Origin: Xanthomonas sontii
Lineage (GTDB): Bacteria; Pseudomonadota; Gammaproteobacteria; Xanthomonadales; Xanthomonadaceae
Length of the DNA stretch: 64,000 nt
Assembly (NCBI RefSeq): GCF_040529055.1
Contig: NZ_CP132342.1
Location: 1,362,001-1,426,000 of the forward strand
Reading direction: 5' to 3'
Position 1 is the stretch's first letter. Every line of letters begins with the position of its first letter. This document shows positions 61,275 through 64,000 of the stretch, piece by piece. The position numbers were made by a program, and so were the translations under genes. A model generated the notes under the pieces. That model saw only the letters and a program-made list of their open reading frames with translations, ran no database searches and had not been told where the DNA came from.

Positions 61275-62117
61275 ATGGACCATTCGATTCCCAAGCCGAG
61301 CGCGGTGTCCGCGCTCAATCCGCGCCAGGAGCAACTGGTGGCGCTGGTGCGCCAGCAGGGCTATGCCGAGGTGGAAGGGCTGGCGGCGCGCTTCGAGGTG
61401 ACGCCGCAGACCATCCGTCGCGACCTGACCCTGCTGTGCGAGGCCGGCGTGCTGCGCCGCTACCACGGTGGGGTGAGCCTGCCGTCCAGCGTGGAGAACC
61501 TGGCCTACACGGCGCGCAAGTCGCTGCAGGCGCAGGAGAAGCGGCGCATCGCCACGCTGCTGGCGCAGCACATACCCGACGACGCCTCGCTGTTCATCAA
61601 CATCGGCACCACCAACGAGGACGTGGCGCGCGCGCTGATGGGCCACAGCGGCCTGCGCGTGATCACCAACAACCTCAACGTCGCGGTGATGATGAGCGCC
61701 AATCCCAGCTTCGAGGTGATGGTGGCCGGCGGGCGCGTGCGCGGCCGCGACCAGGGCGTCACCGGCGAGGCCACCATCGAGCTGATCCGCCAGTTCAAGG
61801 TGGACTTCGGCGTGATCGGCATCTCCGGCATCGATCCGGACGGCACCCTGCTGGATTTCGACTTCCACGAGGTGCGGGTGGCGCAGGCGATCATCGAGCA
61901 CTCGCGGCAGGTGTTCCTGGCTGCCGACCACAGCAAGCTCGGTCGCAACGCCATGGTCCGGCTGGGACCGATCGGGCGGGTGCACGCCTGGTTCACCGAC
62001 CGCGCGCCGCCGGCCGAGCTGGCCGCGGTGCTGGAGGCGGCCGGCACCCGCGTGTTCGTCGCCGAGGGCGATGCGGCCGACCAAGGCGCGCCGGCGCTGG
62101 ACGCTGCCGCGGACTGA
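61275..62117 (+). CDS. glpR: DeoR-family glycerol-3-phosphate regulon repressor
   Basis: This 280-residue protein has an N-terminal DeoR helix-turn-helix (RQEQLVALVRQQGYAEVEGLAARFEVTPQTIRRDLTLLCEAGVLRRYHGGVSL, residues ~17-69) and a DeoR sensor domain with LFINIGTTNEDVARAL, ITNNLNVAVMM, VMVAGGRVRGRDQGVTGEATIELI, DFGVIGISGIDPDGTLLDFDFHEVRVAQAII and FLAADHSKLGRNAMVRLG. It probably represses glpD, which starts 290 bases downstream and has matching operator-like half sites. The glpD neighbour supports the GlpR name. Confidence 0.92.
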   Translation: MDHSIPKPSAVSALNPRQEQLVALVRQQGYAEVEGLAARFEVTPQTIRRDLTLLCEAGVLRRYHGGVSLPSSVENLAYTARKSLQAQEKRRIATLLAQHIPDDASLFINIGTTNEDVARALMGHSGLRVITNNLNVAVMMSANPSFEVMVAGGRVRGRDQGVTGEATIELIRQFKVDFGVIGISGIDPDGTLLDFDFHEVRVAQAIIEHSRQVFLAADHSKLGRNAMVRLGPIGRVHAWFTDRAPPAELAAVLEAAGTRVFVAEGDAADQGAPALDAAAD

Positions 62118-62314
62118 ACGAGGCCGGCCTTGCCGCCGCCGGGATGGCACACAGGGGTGTGTGTTCGGATTGTTTCGTTAATGTTGCGTGATGTGGCGCG
62201 ATCATCGCGCCGCAGTGGCCCCGCGCGTCCGCCCGGCTGTCTCTGAGCTAAGCCGCTGGCCGGTTAAGGCCGGTTTGCAGGATGCCGTCGACGCCACGCT
62301 GCAGTGCAGCGTGA

Positions 62315-62344
62315 TATGTTCGGAAATGTTCGTTTACGATCTTT
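62315..62344 (+). promoter_or_regulatory. GlpR-operator-like half sites before glpD
   Basis: TATGTTCG (62315-62322) and ATGTTCGTTTACGATC (62326-62341) lie 64-93 bases before the glpD start. E. coli GlpR binds TATGTTCGATAACGAACATA-type palindromes, so the TATGTTCG half sites and the imperfect CGA counter-half are what would be expected. A weaker match, TTGTTTCGTTAATGTT, is at 62168-62183. Function inferred. Confidence 0.55.
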
Positions 62345-62407
62345 TCGTCCTCAGTTCTGCGCTCGGCCACTGTTGCCGAGCCGGACACGACACTTCCGGA
62401 GTCGGCT

Positions 62408-63922
62408 ATGCGTGAGACCTACGATGTGCTGGTGGTCGGTGGCGGCATCAACGGCGTGGGCATCGCCCGCGACGCGGTGGGCCGCGGCCTGTCGGTGTGC
62501 CTGTGCGAGCGCGACGACTTGGCCGCGCATACCTCCAGCGCCAGCACCAAGCTGATCCACGGTGGCCTGCGCTACCTGGAGCAGTACGAGTTCGCCCTGG
62601 TCGGTAAGGCCCTGGCCGAGCGCGAGGTGCTGCTGCGGCTGGCCCCGCACATCATCTGGCCGCTGCGTTTCCTGCTGCCGCACCAGCCGCACCTGCGCCC
62701 GGCGTGGATGATCCGCACCGGCCTGTTCCTGTACGACCACCTCGGCCGCGGCCGCCGCACCCTGCCGGGCTCGCGGCGCCTGGCGCTGCGCACGCACCCG
62801 GTGGGCGCGCCGCTGCGCGAGGAGTTCCGCACCGGTTTCGTCTATTCCGACGCCTGGGTGCAGGACGCGCGGCTGGTGGTGCTCAATGCGATGGACGCCG
62901 CGCAGCGCGGCGCGCGCATCCTCACCCGCACCCGCTGTGTCGGTGCGCGCCGGGTCGATGGTGTGTGGCAGGTGCAACTGCAGCACGCCGACGGCCGCCG
63001 CGAGGAACTGCGCGCGCGGTCGCTGGTCAACGCCGCCGGGCCGTGGGCGGTGCAGTTCCTGGACGAGGTGGCGCACGTCGGCCACGACCACGCGCTGCGC
63101 CTGGTCAAGGGCAGCCACATCGTGGTGCCGCGGCTGTTCGAACACGACCACGCCTACATCTTCCAGCAGCCGGACCGGCGCATCGTCTTCGCCATTCCCT
63201 ACGAGCAGGACTACACCCTGATCGGCACCACCGACGTCGACTACCACGCCGACCCGGCCGCACCGCGCATCGACGGCAAGGAGACGCGTTATCTGTGCGA
63301 GGCGGCCAACCGCTACTTCCGCAAGCAGATCGCCCCGGACGACGTGGTGTGGAGCTACAGCGGCGTGCGCCCGCTGCTCGACGACGAGGAGGACAACGCC
63401 GCCGAGGTCACCCGCGACTATCTGCTGGAACTGGACGCGCGCGACGGTGCGGCCCTGCTCAACGTGTTCGGCGGCAAGCTCACCACCTACCGCAAGCTGG
63501 CCGAGGAGGCGGTGGACCGGCTGACCGCGCATGCCGGGCGCAAGGCGCCGGCCTGGACCGCGCACGGTGCGCCGCTGCCGGGCGGCGAGCGCAACGACAT
63601 CGCTACGCTGGCGCGCGAGTTGCGCGCGGCGCGGCCGTGGCTGGCCGAGGCCACCGCGCAGCGGCTGGCGCGCAACTACGGCACCCGCGCGGACACACTG
63701 CTGGGCGATGCCGCCTCGCTGCAGGACCTGGGCCAGCACTTCGGCGCCGACCTGTACCAGGCCGAGGTCGACTACCTGCGCCAGCACGAATGGGTGGTGG
63801 AGGCCGAGGACCTGCTGTGGCGCCGCAGCAAGCTCGGCCTGCGCGTGGACCCCGCCGGCCGCCAGCGCCTGGTCGCCTACCTGCAACAGGCGCCGGCCAC
63901 GCTGGCCGCGGCACCGGCTTGA
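62408..63922 (+). CDS. glpD: Aerobic glycerol-3-phosphate dehydrogenase
   Basis: This 504-residue FAD enzyme oxidises sn-glycerol 3-phosphate to dihydroxyacetone phosphate at the inner membrane, passing electrons to quinone. The FAD fold begins YDVLVVGGGINGVGIARDAVGRGLSVCLCERDDLAAHTSSASTKLIHGGLRYLE. Further family blocks are VNAAGPWAVQFLDEV, LVKGSHIVVPRLF, RIVFAIPYEQDYTLIGTTDVDY, YSGVRPLLDDEED and LLNVFGGKLTTYRKLAEEAVD. The C-terminal DAO domain contains LGQHFGADLYQAEVDYL. It follows glpR on the same strand. Glycerol kinase and facilitator genes are not in the window. Confidence 0.96.
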   Translation: MRETYDVLVVGGGINGVGIARDAVGRGLSVCLCERDDLAAHTSSASTKLIHGGLRYLEQYEFALVGKALAEREVLLRLAPHIIWPLRFLLPHQPHLRPAWMIRTGLFLYDHLGRGRRTLPGSRRLALRTHPVGAPLREEFRTGFVYSDAWVQDARLVVLNAMDAAQRGARILTRTRCVGARRVDGVWQVQLQHADGRREELRARSLVNAAGPWAVQFLDEVAHVGHDHALRLVKGSHIVVPRLFEHDHAYIFQQPDRRIVFAIPYEQDYTLIGTTDVDYHADPAAPRIDGKETRYLCEAANRYFRKQIAPDDVVWSYSGVRPLLDDEEDNAAEVTRDYLLELDARDGAALLNVFGGKLTTYRKLAEEAVDRLTAHAGRKAPAWTAHGAPLPGGERNDIATLARELRAARPWLAEATAQRLARNYGTRADTLLGDAASLQDLGQHFGADLYQAEVDYLRQHEWVVEAEDLLWRRSKLGLRVDPAGRQRLVAYLQQAPATLAAAPA

Positions 63923-63937
63923 TCGAAACGCTGCCGT

Positions 63938-63954
63938 CGGCCCGGTTCGGGCCG
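63938..63954 (+). terminator. Possible hairpin after glpD
   Basis: CGGCCCG (63938-63944) and CGGGCCG (63948-63954) form a perfect 7-base stem with loop GTT, 15 bases after the glpD stop. No T tract follows. Confidence 0.4.
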
Positions 63955-64000
63955 CGGCGGCGCGTGCACAATCGCGCTGCGCCCGGCACCCGCCGCGGCG

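Noticed and set aside
63938..64000. Start of a downstream glycerol gene
   Set aside because: Only 78 bases follow glpD and no start with a ribosome site or recognisable peptide is seen.

Overview
The window is GC-rich, tightly packed chromosomal DNA that reads as Xanthomonas (Gammaproteobacteria, Lysobacterales). The grounds are a xylR/agu67A-type xylan locus, two proteins ending in the XVIPCD secretion tail typical of Xanthomonadaceae type IV secretion killing effectors, a split B12-dependent ribonucleotide reductase, and palindromic repeats common in this group. The species is not resolved. I see no rRNA, tRNA, CRISPR array or complete insertion sequence.

Region by region. (1) 1-16936: xylan and xylose use. 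It holds the end of xylulokinase, xylose isomerase, a GH3 glucosidase, a LacI repressor (TTG start) and a divergent operon: GH67 alpha-glucuronidase, SGNH acetylesterase, GH43, GH3 with PA14, and a sugar symporter fused in frame to a second GH43 domain. (2) 17230-23741: peptidoglycan-peptide recycling (dipeptide epimerase, NlpC/P60 endopeptidase, amidase lipoprotein) around a TonB-dependent receptor. (3) 23855-30216: an antibacterial effector island. It has two paralogous proteins of unknown function, a transglycosylase/NlpC-P60/PG-binding/XVIPCD effector, an LprI-like lipoprotein that is probably an immunity protein, and a second muramidase-like XVIPCD effector. A VanX-like dipeptidase follows. 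(4) 31132-43597: housekeeping and envelope genes (EF-hand protein, HAD phosphatases, HglS-like dioxygenase, leucyl aminopeptidase, AI-2E exporter family, YqjDE-like cluster, KTSC protein, HtrA protease), with one low-GC NYN-domain gene at 36125. (5) 44092-49159: class II ribonucleotide reductase split into NrdJa and NrdJb. NrdJa carries an intein at its NPCGEQ motif. A histone H1-like gene lies between the halves, and NrdJb contains an A9 run and a repeat-encoded linker. Two tandem NrdR-box-like sites precede nrdJa. (6) 49227-51335: a low-GC patch with a SMI1/KNR4 gene and a membrane-domain/PPOX chimera whose GC content changes near the domain junction. (7) 51515-63922: CPBP protease, GAF-EAL phosphodiesterase, a decayed SDR gene, secreted proteins of unknown function, a PlsC-type acyltransferase, exonuclease III with a basic tail, an HDOD protein, YehS, GlpR and GlpD, with GlpR-operator-like half sites before glpD.

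How the genes fit together. The xylan locus makes a chain: debranching (GH67, acetylesterase, GH43), xylosidase (GH3), uptake (symporter) and entry into the pentose phosphate route (XylA, XylB), under XylR. The effector island contains peptidoglycan-cutting toxins with candidate protective partners beside them. The main oddities are gene fusions, the intein, and palindromic repeats that have become coding sequence in nrdJb and at the end of the exonuclease III gene.
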